A DNA stretch of 35,531 nt from contig JALXCB010000177.1 of NCBI GenBank assembly GCA_026991225.1, forward strand, positions 1-35,531. Reading direction: 5' to 3'. The position numbers and the translations under genes are program-made. Every line of letters begins with the position of its first letter. Within the stretch, counting starts at the first letter, position 1. Shown here piece after piece: positions 26,363 through 33,305 of the stretch. The stretch comes from Anaerolineae bacterium (lineage in GTDB: Bacteria; Chloroflexota; Anaerolineae; J102). The notes beneath the pieces were generated by a model. The model made no database searches and was not told where the DNA came from. It saw nothing but the letters and a program-made list of their open reading frames with translations.

Positions 26363-27640
26363 ATGCCCGATGATATCCACGCCCGCTTGAAGCGCCTGCG
26401 CAAAGCGGGGCGAAAGCGCCGCCGCCCGGTCCCGCGCGGGCCGGAAGTCCGGCCGGAGGCGTCCGCCCAAACGCCCGTCCAGCCCTCCGCGCCCGCGCAT
26501 GATGCGCGCGCGGACGCGGGCGACCTGGCGCAACTGCCGGGCATGGAGGAGCGGGAAAACGCCTGGGGCCGGTATCTCCTCCGCACCGTGCGCTTCCCCC
26601 TGACGCACCAGCAGGGCAGGGTCAGCCTGGGCGAGGTGCTGGGGCTGGACGAGGACGCGGTGCGGATGCTGGTCGAGGCCAGGGCGTTCGACTTTCGGCG
26701 AGCGGCGTTTTTGGACACGGAGACCTCGGGCCTGGCCGGGGGCGCGGGCACGATTGTCTTCCTCACGGGCGTGGGCGCGTTCGAGGGAGACAGTTACGTG
26801 GTGCGACAGTACTTCGCCCGGAATCCAGCGGAGGAGCGGGCCTATCTGCTCGACCTGGCCCGGTTCCTCCTCGAACGCGAGGGCCTGGTCACGTTCAACG
26901 GCCGATCCTTCGACTGGCCCCTGCTGCGCACCCGCTTCATCCTGACGGGCGTGGCTCCGCCCGACCCCGAGCCCCATCTCGATCTGCTGATCCCGGCCCG
27001 GCGGCTGTGGCGGCCGCGCCTGGGCGCGTGCAATTTCGGCAACCTGGAGCAGCGCATCCTGGATCACCAGCGCAGCGGGCTCGACATCCCCTCCTGGCTC
27101 ATCCCAAGCCTGTGGTTTCGCTTCGCGCGGGGCGAGGGCAGCGTGCGGGAGATGGAGGCCGTGCTCTATCACAATCAGGAGGATATCGTGAGCATGGCGC
27201 CCCTGGCCCATGTGCTGGCCGCGACCCTGGCCGGCGTGCACGATCCTCATCCCCACGACTGGCTGGCCCTGGCCCGCATCTACGCCCGCGCGGGCCAGCT
27301 CGACCGGGCGGAGTCAGCCTACCGCCGGGCGCTGGACCATCCCCTGCCGCCGGCGCTGCGGGCGCAGGCCATGCGCGAACTGGCCGCGCTGCTCAAGCGG
27401 GCGGATCGCCGGGACGAGGCCGCGGTCTGGTGGCAGGCCCTGGCGAAGCTGCTGCCTGCGGATATCGAGGCGTTGGTGGAGCTGGCCAAGTATTACGAGT
27501 GGCATGTGAAGGATGTGGAAAAAGCCCGGGCGATGACCGGGGAGGCCATCCGCCGGGCGCAGGCGTGGCGCAATCCTGTGGAGCGAACGCGGGCGCTGGA
27601 GGCGTTGGAGCATCGCCTGGCGCGATTGCGGCGGAAATAG
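26363..27640 (+). CDS. YprB-like ribonuclease H-fold exonuclease with TPR tail
   Basis: A 425-residue protein. A basic, Pro-rich N-terminus of ~65 residues is followed by a DEDD-type RNase H-like domain. It contains AAFLDTETSGLAGG (first acidic pair), VTFNGRSFDWPLLRTRF (second acid) and LYHNQEDIVSMAPL (last acid). This is the YprB/RNase_H_2 pattern, found in proteins of uncertain role in RNA or DNA processing. From about residue 295 there are TPR-like helices (LDRAESAYRRAL and AAVWWQALAKLLP). It probably shares the mqnA transcript. The C-terminus LRRK ends at AAATAG, close to a dispersed repeat. Confidence 0.8.
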   Translation: MPDDIHARLKRLRKAGRKRRRPVPRGPEVRPEASAQTPVQPSAPAHDARADAGDLAQLPGMEERENAWGRYLLRTVRFPLTHQQGRVSLGEVLGLDEDAVRMLVEARAFDFRRAAFLDTETSGLAGGAGTIVFLTGVGAFEGDSYVVRQYFARNPAEERAYLLDLARFLLEREGLVTFNGRSFDWPLLRTRFILTGVAPPDPEPHLDLLIPARRLWRPRLGACNFGNLEQRILDHQRSGLDIPSWLIPSLWFRFARGEGSVREMEAVLYHNQEDIVSMAPLAHVLAATLAGVHDPHPHDWLALARIYARAGQLDRAESAYRRALDHPLPPALRAQAMRELAALLKRADRRDEAAVWWQALAKLLPADIEALVELAKYYEWHVKDVEKARAMTGEAIRRAQAWRNPVERTRALEALEHRLARLRRK

Positions 27641-27650
27641 GTGCGCCGGG

Positions 27651-27839
27651 CAAAGGCCCGCCGACACCTAATGAAAACGCTTCGCGGCCAGGGCGGCGCG
27701 GGAAGCCAGTCACGTAATGCGTAATACGTGATGCGTAATGACCTCACGGATTACGGATTACGCATCACGTCCGTAGCAGACTCGCTCAACGTGGGCTTCG
27801 AGTTGCTTTTGCAAACCAACGCAACGCTATTTTCGGAAC
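27651..27839. repeat. Dispersed palindromic repeat, copy 6 (reverse orientation)
   Basis: It is the reverse complement of copy 5 over most of its length, including GCAAAGGCCCGCCGACACC, CACGTAATGCGTAATACGTG and GGATTACGCATCACGTCCG. It ends GCAACGCTATTTTCGGAAC. The last 13 bases lie inside the STAND regulator gene and encode its final residues F-R-K and the TAG stop. Confidence 0.75.
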
Positions 27840-30343
27840 AACTTGCGGGTGATGACGTATTCATCCCATGCGCCCAACGCGTCGAACATGGCGGCGCTGC
27901 GTTCCAAAAGCTCCTTCCCCCAGCCCTGATTTCCCAAACGCAGTTGCAATGCGCCCATGGCCCGCAGAGCCGTTCCCTTGGCGACGCTGTCAGGGAGATC
28001 TTCCGCCAGCATATACGCCTGTCCGGCGTAGTCGGAAGCCTCCTCCAGCCGTTCCATGGCCGTGTACGCCATGGCCAGACCCGCGTATGCGGTGCACAGG
28101 TCTCGAGGTTCTTCGGACAATCGGGCCAGTTCGAGCAAGGCTCGGGCGTGTTCCAGGGCTTGGGCATGTTCACCCAGCGCCAGGTAAAGGTAGATCATGT
28201 TGTGATGGCCGGTTTGAAGCGCAGTCAGTTCACCCACAGGTTCGAGAATAGCCATCGCTTCTTCATACCGCCGTCGCTGTGTTTCCAGATCGCCCTGAAG
28301 CCCGGCCAACAGGCCCAAATTCCCCACTGCCATCCCCAACGTCCGGCGATCTCCTATCGCTTCAAATGCCGTGCTGCTTTCCTCCAGAAGGACTTGGGCT
28401 TCGTCCACGGTTTTGTTGTGGAGTAATGCCGATCCCAAGCTGAATTTCGCTTTGGCGATGTCTACAGGATCGCCGAGTTCTTCGGCGATATCCAGGGCCT
28501 GGCGATGATACGCCACGGCTTGCTCGATGTTCCCTGTTCGCACCGCCACCCAACCCAGTCCACGCAGGGATTTGCCAATGCCCGATTCGTCCTCCACGCG
28601 TTGATACGCCTCCAGAGCAAATTGATAATGCGTGCGGGCCTGTGGCAGATCCCGCATGTGTTCATAAGTAAGCGCCAGTTCGAAAGTGATATCGGCTTTC
28701 CATATCAGGGGGAAATCCTCTTGCTGGAGCAAGGCGTCGAAGAGCGCGATGGCGTCGCGATAACGTCCTCGAAAGCGGAGAAGCGCGCCCTGGATCTTCA
28801 TCAAGCGCAGGTGGGCTTCGGGGGAGAGTGTCGGTTGGGGCGATTGTTGGAAGGCTTCGACGAGTTTTCCCAGCCATTGGGCTTTGCCCTGTCCCAGATA
28901 CACCCCTGGCTGTTCGGGCAGCCAGGCGATGGCCTGCTCCAGATCCCCGGCCTGCGCGTAATAATAGGCGGCGGGCAAGGCTTGATGCTGCCTGGCGAAA
29001 TGGCGGGCGATTTGGAGGAAGAGATGCTGTCGCTCTCGGGCGCTCATCAACTCCACGAAAAACGCCCGCACCGCCTGATGCATCCCAAACCGTTTTCCTT
29101 GAGGCGTATCCCGAAAATGCAACAGGTTTTTCTCCTGCAACGCAAGCAGGATCGAAAGCTGCGATCCTGCTTGCATGACGCCTTCGACGGTCTCTCGGGA
29201 CGCGATCTCCTCATCCAACAGGGCGATGACGCGCAGGGTCTCACGCTCCTCTTCGCTCAAACCCTGATACACTTCGAACAAAAGATAGCGGATGATGGAC
29301 TCGCTGGACCAAAGGTTATCCAGCGCCGAGATATCCCGTCCCTGTTTCAACACGGCAATGGCCAGCAAGAGCAATTGCGGGTTCCCCTGGGCGGTGCGGT
29401 ACAGACGTTCGGACTCTGAGGGAGCCAGGGAAATGCCATGCTGCGCGACCAGTTGGGCGGCGGCATGTGGATCCAGGCCAGAAAGCGTCATGATGTCGAA
29501 TACAGGGAGATATTTGGGGAAATGACGGGAGATGAGGATGAGTTTGAGCGCATCGCCCCCAGAACGGAGGATGGGCTCAATCAGGCGAATGTGAAATGCC
29601 TCCTGGTCAACGAGGTGATAGTCATCGAAGCACAGAATCACCTGTTCCCGGCTCAGGCGCTCCAATAGCGCACCGAGCAAGATGTTTTCGGGAGGATGTT
29701 GGGGATTCTGGAGGATGCGCCAGATGGTGGGATCGCCCAGATGGGCCAGGAAGGCGGCCAGGCGCCAGAGCACGGTCTCGGGGGTTTCATCCGGGCGAAG
29801 CGTGTGCCAGAAGACGCGCCAGCCTGCGAAAGGGGGCGTGGAAACCAGATGGGCGGCGAAGGTGCTCTTGCCCTGGCCCGCCATGCCGGTGAGCACGAGA
29901 TAGTGCTGGGTTTGTAACAACGCCCGAGCACGGGCCAGTTCCGACGACCGACCCACGAAATGGGTGGGGATGGGAGCAGTCTCCAGAGGAGGCGGAGGGA
30001 TGATTGTGGGTTCCGATGCGGGGGACGCTTCCTTGGGGAAATGCGCCTCCAGGAAGGCTTCGGCGTCTGGACATTCCAGGAGGTCCAGGAAATCCTGGAA
30101 CCACGCCCGGTCGAAGTGCTCCCGTTGAAAGGAGGTCAGTTCCCACAGCGCCTCGGCCAGCGCTGCCGCGTCTTCGTCCGATGCAGGAAGCCGTCGGCCA
30201 TAACGCCAGTTGTTCAGGGTGTGGGGAGAGATGTAAAGGGTTTCGGCCAGCTTCAAACACACGCCCGACATGGTCATGCGTCGGTGGTGGGCGATGAGCT
30301 TGATGGCTTCGTTGAGCTTGCGGCCGACTCGTTGTGCTCTCAT
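27827..30343 (-). CDS. STAND NTPase transcriptional regulator with TPR repeats
   Basis: An 838-residue protein from ATG 30343. Residues 1-~60 hold a helix-turn-helix-like segment (KLAETLYISPHTLNNWRYGRRLP). An NB-ARC/STAND ATPase follows, with Walker A GMAGQGKST near 153-161, Walker B VILCFDDYH and a conserved GNPQLLLLAI sensor-like motif. From about residue 480 to the end there are 9-10 tetratricopeptide repeats (for example RTGNIEQAVAYHRQALDIA). Such MalT/AfsR-type switches are opened by a ligand and ATP and then activate nearby genes. It diverges from the peptide/radical SAM locus, so it is the likely regulator. A TTG at 30370 could add nine residues. The final LFRK and TAG come from a dispersed repeat. 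Confidence 0.85.
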   Translation of the reverse strand: MRAQRVGRKLNEAIKLIAHHRRMTMSGVCLKLAETLYISPHTLNNWRYGRRLPASDEDAAALAEALWELTSFQREHFDRAWFQDFLDLLECPDAEAFLEAHFPKEASPASEPTIIPPPPLETAPIPTHFVGRSSELARARALLQTQHYLVLTGMAGQGKSTFAAHLVSTPPFAGWRVFWHTLRPDETPETVLWRLAAFLAHLGDPTIWRILQNPQHPPENILLGALLERLSREQVILCFDDYHLVDQEAFHIRLIEPILRSGGDALKLILISRHFPKYLPVFDIMTLSGLDPHAAAQLVAQHGISLAPSESERLYRTAQGNPQLLLLAIAVLKQGRDISALDNLWSSESIIRYLLFEVYQGLSEEERETLRVIALLDEEIASRETVEGVMQAGSQLSILLALQEKNLLHFRDTPQGKRFGMHQAVRAFFVELMSARERQHLFLQIARHFARQHQALPAAYYYAQAGDLEQAIAWLPEQPGVYLGQGKAQWLGKLVEAFQQSPQPTLSPEAHLRLMKIQGALLRFRGRYRDAIALFDALLQQEDFPLIWKADITFELALTYEHMRDLPQARTHYQFALEAYQRVEDESGIGKSLRGLGWVAVRTGNIEQAVAYHRQALDIAEELGDPVDIAKAKFSLGSALLHNKTVDEAQVLLEESSTAFEAIGDRRTLGMAVGNLGLLAGLQGDLETQRRRYEEAMAILEPVGELTALQTGHHNMIYLYLALGEHAQALEHARALLELARLSEEPRDLCTAYAGLAMAYTAMERLEEASDYAGQAYMLAEDLPDSVAKGTALRAMGALQLRLGNQGWGKELLERSAAMFDALGAWDEYVITRKLFRK

Positions 30344-30364
30344 GGATAGTTTATCCCAAAGTCT

Positions 30365-30430
30365 GGACAAAAATTTGTCCGGATTGGTCAGCAGATGAAT
30401 GATTTTTTGTCCGCGGGATGGAATTATAAT
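30365..30430 (+). promoter_or_regulatory. Divergent control region: palindrome, direct repeats and -10 box
   Basis: The palindrome GGACAAAAATTTGTCC (30365-30380, 7-bp arms) is followed by a second TTTGTCCG at 30406-30413. The two TTTGTCC boxes are 32 bp apart, three helical turns, on the same strand. TATAAT lies at 30425-30430 on the plus strand with no recognisable -35 box, which suits an activator-dependent promoter for the peptide locus. The palindrome is also 22 bp from the regulator's ATG, allowing autoregulation. Binding by the STAND regulator is inference. Confidence 0.55.
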
Positions 30431-30520
30431 ACCACCAAGCTAAGGCAAGCCCAACAACCTCCGTCTCACTCATGTTTTCAATCCCTCTTTTTCCACTCCA
30501 TTCGCAAAGGAAAGAAGAAA

Positions 30521-30724
30521 ATGAATGCCAAACGCCAAACGAAACCTTCGATTCGTCTTGTCATGTGGATGCTGGCCATTCTGTTCGTGGCGGGCATGGC
30601 GCTTTCCGCGGGCGTCACCACCCTGCAACGACATTCTCTCCAGATGAGGAGTCGACAGCCATCTCAGGCTATCACCGATTGCAGCGGCGTTTGCCCTGAC
30701 GATACCTGGGGAGATAACGGTTGA
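30521..30724 (+). CDS. 67-residue secreted or membrane-anchored Cys-X3-Cys peptide (possible RiPP precursor)
   Basis: The ORF starts MNAKRQTKPSIRLVMW after an AAAGGAAAG ribosome site. Residues ~12-31 are a hydrophobic helix (signal anchor or signal peptide) preceded by Lys/Arg. The exported tail ends AITDCSGVCPDDTWGDNG. The CSGVC spacing matches the CGAGC of the 22-residue ORF further down the locus. It could be a second substrate of the radical SAM enzyme, or an accessory small membrane protein. Without the 227-bp insertion its stop codon would lie about 50 bp before the maturase start, which supports an original operon. I recognise no family. Confidence 0.6.
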   Translation: MNAKRQTKPSIRLVMWMLAILFVAGMALSAGVTTLQRHSLQMRSRQPSQAITDCSGVCPDDTWGDNG

Positions 30725-30745
30725 CGCTCGAGATAACGTTCCACG

Positions 30746-30972
30746 CTGGTTGACTGACAAATCTTGCTGTCTGCATTTCCGCCCGCTTTTACCGAGTAAA
30801 CTCGGACTCTTTAGGCGCTTCGCGCCCGGGGTCGACCTTCGTCGACCTGATTTCCAGCATGAAAATGGACGGCGGAGGCCGTCCACTGGCCGCAGGCCTG
30901 CCATGGTGCGACTTCAGTCGACAAAATATGAGCGACTAAAGCAGGCCTCAACGCGTTTTGTCAGTCAATCAG
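30746..30972. mobile_element. 227-bp multi-hairpin insertion with 9-bp target duplication
   Basis: The ends are CTGGTTGACTGACAAA and the complement of CTGATTGACTGACAAA. Both sides carry the 9-bp direct repeat CGTTCCACG (30737-30745 and 30973-30981). The interior is a chain of hairpins: CCGAGT/ACTCGG, GGCGC/GCGCC (30814-30826), GGTCGAC/GTCGACC (30830-30847), GGACGGC/GCCGTCC (30867-30884) and CGACT/AGTCG (30909-30920). There is no transposase gene. It separates the small peptide gene from the maturase, ending 28 bp before the maturase ATG. The family is not identified. Confidence 0.78.
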
Positions 30973-31000
30973 CGTTCCACGTTTTAAGAGGAGTGACGAC

Positions 31001-32302
31001 ATGGCGTACTTACTTTCTCGATATGCCCGAATTTTCGAAAAGAATGGACATTGGTGGCTGTTCCATTCGCCTACGGGCATCGCTGCACAATTCACCGACG
31101 ATTTCATCGAGACGCCCGAGTTCGCGCAACTTCGCTCGCAACGAGCCGTGGAGGAGAGCGATCACGAGGTGGTCGACACCATGCGTCAGTATGGCATCCT
31201 CGTTGATGAGGCCACTTATGCTCATGAACCTATCCAGTTAGCCCAAACATTACAGGAGCACATTCGTAGGGAAGACCGATTTGAGCTCATCATTTTGCCT
31301 ACAGAGAAATGCAATTTCCGCTGTCCTTATTGTTATGAAGATTTTAGACAAGGTAGAATGTCTCGGCAGGTCGTAGAAAGCGTCAAACGTCTCATTTCCC
31401 GCAAGGCGGCCAACGAAGCAATTCGCCACATTCATCTCGGGTGGTTCGGAGGAGAACCGCTGATAGCCAGAGATATTGTTTTTGAAATCACGGAACACGC
31501 TTTGAATGAAGCACATAAGCATTCGGCAACCTTTGCAGGCGATATCACGACCAATGGCTATTATTTGAATGAGGCAATTTTCTCAAAATTGATGGAATTG
31601 CAGATCAAAATCTATCAAGTCACCTTGGATGGACCGCCTGAAGTGCATAACCGATCGCGTGTACTATTCAATGGGGGCGGCACGTTCGACCGCATTTGGA
31701 TGAATCTTGAAGCCATGCACAGGTCCGAAGCGGATTTTGACCTCCTGTTGCGAATGAATGTTCATGACGGAAACTTTGAAGCAATCAAGCAATGGATTCC
31801 GGCTTTGGGTCAAACATTCTTGCGGGAGGAAAAACGGTTTCACGTGCACTTTCATGCTGTTTTTACGAAAGACCTCCATAGTAAAGTGCGCTCAAGGAAA
31901 ATGGATCGAATCCGGGAATTGTATCAACTGGCGCTTACCCACCATCTTTCCGTAGACTTGCAACGGCTTTTTGTCCCTTTTGGCTCGGTTTGTTACGCAT
32001 CCAAAGCACATAACTTTGTCATTCGAAGCAATGGTGACATCAACAAATGCACTGTCGCTTTTGGCATCCCTCAGAATCGAGTAGGGAAACTGACATCGGA
32101 TGGCGAATTGGAATTGAATGACAATTATCGATTGTGGGTGCGGGAGACGCTCTCACATCCATCATGTAGTTCTTGTTCGTTTGTTTACCAATGTGGCGGA
32201 TACGCCTCGTGTCCGTTACAACCCATCTTACGTGGAGAAAACAAACGCTATTGTGGCATCTATCGAGATACTGAAAACTTACTTCCCCTGCTTGCTCTCT
32301 GA
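31001..32302 (+). CDS. Radical SAM/SPASM peptide maturase
   Basis: A 433-residue enzyme. Residues 1-~95 are a leader-binding-type N-terminal region (FHSPTGIAAQF). The radical SAM cluster motif is EKCNFRCPYCYEDFRQGRM with Cys104, Cys108 and Cys111, followed by HLGWFGGEPL and ITTNGYYL. The C-terminal SPASM domain that binds auxiliary iron-sulfur clusters has VCYASKAHNFVIRSNG-DINKC (CX13GX4C), then CX2CX5CX5C at 389-404 and a last Cys near 418. The phrase NFRCPYCYEDF is typical of enzymes that crosslink Cys-rich ribosomal peptides. AAGAGGAG precedes the ATG. GC is about 40-45% in its middle, below the neighbouring genes, suggesting transfer. Confidence 0.9.
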   Translation: MAYLLSRYARIFEKNGHWWLFHSPTGIAAQFTDDFIETPEFAQLRSQRAVEESDHEVVDTMRQYGILVDEATYAHEPIQLAQTLQEHIRREDRFELIILPTEKCNFRCPYCYEDFRQGRMSRQVVESVKRLISRKAANEAIRHIHLGWFGGEPLIARDIVFEITEHALNEAHKHSATFAGDITTNGYYLNEAIFSKLMELQIKIYQVTLDGPPEVHNRSRVLFNGGGTFDRIWMNLEAMHRSEADFDLLLRMNVHDGNFEAIKQWIPALGQTFLREEKRFHVHFHAVFTKDLHSKVRSRKMDRIRELYQLALTHHLSVDLQRLFVPFGSVCYASKAHNFVIRSNGDINKCTVAFGIPQNRVGKLTSDGELELNDNYRLWVRETLSHPSCSSCSFVYQCGGYASCPLQPILRGENKRYCGIYRDTENLLPLLAL

Positions 32303-32312
32303 TTGTTGACTA

Positions 32313-32341
32313 CAGGATTTAGTTTGCCGGCAAAAATCCTG
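32313..32341 (+). promoter_or_regulatory. Hairpin between maturase and 22-residue ORF
   Basis: CAGGATT (32313-32319) pairs with AATCCTG (32335-32341), and the inner TTTGCC pairs with GGCAAA (32323-32334), with a TAG bulge. It starts 11 bp after the maturase stop. There is no T-run, so it may be an mRNA-processing or protective stem rather than a strict terminator. Confidence 0.5.
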
Positions 32342-32398
32342 AGTTCTCTTATCTTAAACCGTTCAACACTCACAATACTTTTCAAGGAGGCTAGAAAC

Positions 32399-32467
32399 AT
32401 GAAGGTTCTCACTTCGGTCACACCCAATGCCTGGATCAAAAACGGTATCTGCGGCGCGGGATGCTAG
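32399..32467 (+). CDS. 22-residue Cys-X3-Cys peptide, candidate RiPP precursor
   Basis: The tiny ORF starts MKVLTSVTP and ends NGICGAGC, then TAG. Cys18 and Cys22 are its only cysteines, and a Trp stands at residue 12. AAGGAGG at 32384-32390 with 8-base spacing is an ideal Shine-Dalgarno, the best in the window, which strongly suggests real translation. It lies between a radical SAM/SPASM enzyme and an ABC exporter, with hairpins on both sides, the usual place of a precursor peptide. The short Cys-rich form faintly recalls clostridial radical SAM-modified peptides (Clo7bot-type), from memory only. An attenuation leader peptide is the main alternative. Confidence 0.68.
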   Translation: MKVLTSVTPNAWIKNGICGAGC

Positions 32468-32510
32468 TTGTCTCAAATCGAGATTCACCAACTTTCAATC
32501 AATCTCCGAA

Positions 32511-32537
32511 TGTGAGAGGGAGACTCTCCCTCTCACA
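32511..32537 (+). terminator. Strong hairpin between the 22-residue ORF and the exporter genes
   Basis: TGTGAGAGGGAG (32511-32522) and CTCCCTCTCACA (32526-32537) form a perfect 12-bp stem with loop ACT. No T-run follows, so partial termination or stabilisation of the upstream precursor mRNA is more likely than full termination. This arrangement gives more precursor than exporter. Confidence 0.65.
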
Positions 32538-32558
32538 TGATTCCTTGAGAGGTGGCGT

Positions 32559-33305
32559 ATGCGTTCGCTCAAAACAATTTCATTCTCCGGTTTTCTCTAC
32601 TTTTATTATTCTATTATTGCCATGGTGCGCCAGGCGCAATATGGAATTCAAATCCTTTTTCTCCCCGCCCTCGGCCTCTCCATCTTCCTGGCTGTGTTTG
32701 CGGCAACGAAAATGGTTCATGGCAACACTCAGACCTTGTTCTTCCCCTTCCTGGTCTATAATTTCATTAACTTTCCCCTTGGCGCTGTGATGCAAGGGTC
32801 GTTTCATATGTTTACAAACCCTTCGCGTTCCAATGTCTATCTGGCAACGCCCACATCCCTCAATGCTCTGCTAGGGATATTTTTAGGTGACTCATGGACG
32901 ATGCTGATCGGTAATTTGATGGGAGTCTTGGTCGCAGCTATAATTGTGCGCCCTGTCATTTTTCCTCTTCCCGCCATATTGGCCATGGCGTTGTTATTGC
33001 TGTTTCTTGTTCCAAGTGTGTGGCTGGGCATGGCCATGGGCATGAGGTTGCTTTTTGCACATCAGCTTTCCCAATTTGTTTTTCTGGGATTGTTTGTCAT
33101 CATAGCTTTACCCACCAGTTTGCCATGGCTGTGGGTGATTGCGCCTTTTACTGCAGTTCTTTATCTTTTCAATCAAAGTCAAATTGCCTGGCAGCCTTTC
33201 TGGTTAGGGCTGGCAGGCACTGCTTTCTGGTGGATACTTTCCAAATTCTTTCTCTCTCTGGCATATAAACAGTATCGACTTGGTTTGGGAGTAGACAGAC
33301 GATGA
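32559..33305 (+). CDS. ABC-2-type permease of the peptide locus
   Basis: The 248-residue protein has six predicted membrane segments, including FGIQILFLPALGLSIFLAVF-like (as YGIQILFLPALG), FPLPAILAMALLLLFLVP and FVFLGLFVIIALPTSLPWLW. GAGAGGTGG precedes the ATG. The stop overlaps the start of the ATPase gene by four bases (ATGA), so translation is coupled. With the ATPase it should form an exporter or immunity transporter for the modified peptide, which is inference from position. No protease domain is present, so leader removal, if any, must occur elsewhere. Confidence 0.8.
   Translation: MRSLKTISFSGFLYFYYSIIAMVRQAQYGIQILFLPALGLSIFLAVFAATKMVHGNTQTLFFPFLVYNFINFPLGAVMQGSFHMFTNPSRSNVYLATPTSLNALLGIFLGDSWTMLIGNLMGVLVAAIIVRPVIFPLPAILAMALLLLFLVPSVWLGMAMGMRLLFAHQLSQFVFLGLFVIIALPTSLPWLWVIAPFTAVLYLFNQSQIAWQPFWLGLAGTAFWWILSKFFLSLAYKQYRLGLGVDRR

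Noticed and set aside
30395-30520. Longer form of the small peptide starting near 30395
   Set aside because: That region holds the TATAAT promoter and a non-coding leader; AAAGGAAAG directly precedes ATG 30521.
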